Assembly (NCBI GenBank): GCA_031267155.1
Contig: JAIRZR010000464.1
Location: forward strand, 1 to 5,790
Length of the DNA: 5,790 nucleotides
From: Prevotellaceae bacterium
GTDB lineage: Bacteria > Bacteroidota > Bacteroidia > Bacteroidales > UBA932
Direction: 5' to 3'
Position numbers and translations under genes: made by a program. This document shows, piece after piece, positions 5,634-5,790 of the stretch; positions within the stretch are counted from its first letter, which is position 1; each line of letters opens with the position of its first letter. A model generated the notes under the pieces. That model was not told the origin of the DNA and made no database searches. It was given only the letters and a program-made list of their open reading frames with translations.

Positions 5634-5673
5634 TTCTACATTTTTGTCTCACAATTTTAGCCCGCGCACAGTA
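5634..5673 (-). repeat. Dispersed repeat, copy 2 (inverted relative to copy 1)
   Basis: This 40-bp stretch is the reverse complement of 3661-3699 with one mismatch and one gap. Its GC-rich edge, CCCGCGCACAGTACA (5661-5675), also matches 13 of 15 bases of CCCGCGCATAGTATA (3744-3758) in direct orientation. Unlike copy 1 it has no obvious partner arm at a comparable distance, so it may be a partial copy. Confidence 0.8.
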
Positions 5674-5733
5674 CAGTTCGTCAAAAAATCATGAGATAAA
5701 TTTACTTTCTATGCCTTGTTTTGATTTTTTGTG

Positions 5734-5741
5734 TAATTTTG
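5734..5741 (+). promoter_or_regulatory. -7 box for a gene at or beyond the right edge
   Basis: TAATTTTG on the plus strand is identical to the -7 box of the 566 cluster. No TTG sits at exactly 19-21 bp upstream; the nearest (5716-5718) is 15 bp away. Transcription would start near 5748. An ATG at 5787-5789, on the window's last bases, is a candidate start for the downstream gene. Confidence 0.45.
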
Positions 5742-5790
5742 CACGAAATTAGAATGGGTTATGCCATTCGCTCTTATATATAAATTATGA

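Larger units (their letters stand above)
5279..5790. other. Gene-free right end
   Basis: These 512 bp carry no gene I can support. From left to right they hold the A/T-rich leader of the SDR transcript, its promoter (5421-5450), four small hairpins with repeated ACGAAGT words (5504-5634), the inverted copy of the dispersed repeat (5634-5673), and a plus-strand -7 box (5734-5741) that points out of the window. Confidence 0.6.

Noticed and set aside
5504..5634. CRISPR-like array suggested by repeated ACGAAGT
   Set aside because: Only 7-bp words recur, at irregular spacing (37 and 84 bp), with no long repeats, uniform spacers or cas genes.

Overview
The window looks like chromosomal DNA from a member of the Bacteroidota, most likely the order Bacteroidales. 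The evidence is promoters of the TTG-N19-TAnnTTTG type, A/T-rich leaders with weak or absent Shine-Dalgarno sequences, a bacterial deoxyhypusine-synthase-like protein of the form common in Bacteroidales, and an 'AAA-ATPase-like' gene with the RPRRFGKSL signature. The genus cannot be fixed from the sequence alone.

Layout. (1) 1-254, minus strand: the N-terminal 84 codons of an AAA-ATPase-like/PD-(D/E)XK family gene that runs off the left edge. (2) 255-565: a divergent intergenic region with a minus-strand -7 box and a complete plus-strand promoter. (3) 566-3479, plus strand: four closely spaced genes, probably one transcription unit. They encode a deoxyhypusine-synthase-like enzyme, TatA, an NtrC-type response regulator without a DNA-binding domain, and a GNAT acetyltransferase. 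(4) 3480-3799: a convergent intergenic region with a start-less coding remnant followed by a roughly 100-bp palindromic repeat element. (5) 3800-5278, minus strand: a two-gene unit, a short-chain dehydrogenase followed by a metal-dependent cyclase-family hydrolase. (6) 5279-5790: a promoter for that unit with a leader of about 135 nt, a run of small hairpins, a second inverted copy of the repeat found at 3661, and a plus-strand -7 box for a gene that begins at or beyond the right edge.

How the genes fit together. The plus-strand cluster has no single obvious pathway: a polyamine-type enzyme, a protein-export component, a sigma-54 activator and an acetyltransferase. No sensor kinase, TatB/TatC or polyamine biosynthesis partner is visible. 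The SDR and cyclase form a plausible catabolic pair (oxidoreductase plus ring- or amide-opening hydrolase) of unknown substrate.

The points most worth a second look are the substituted substrate-binding residues of the deoxyhypusine-synthase homologue, the regulator lacking a helix-turn-helix and carrying GSFTSA in place of GAFTGA, and the related repeats in inverted orientation on either side of the SDR-cyclase pair. I see no clear evidence for a wholly new defence or mobile system in this window.
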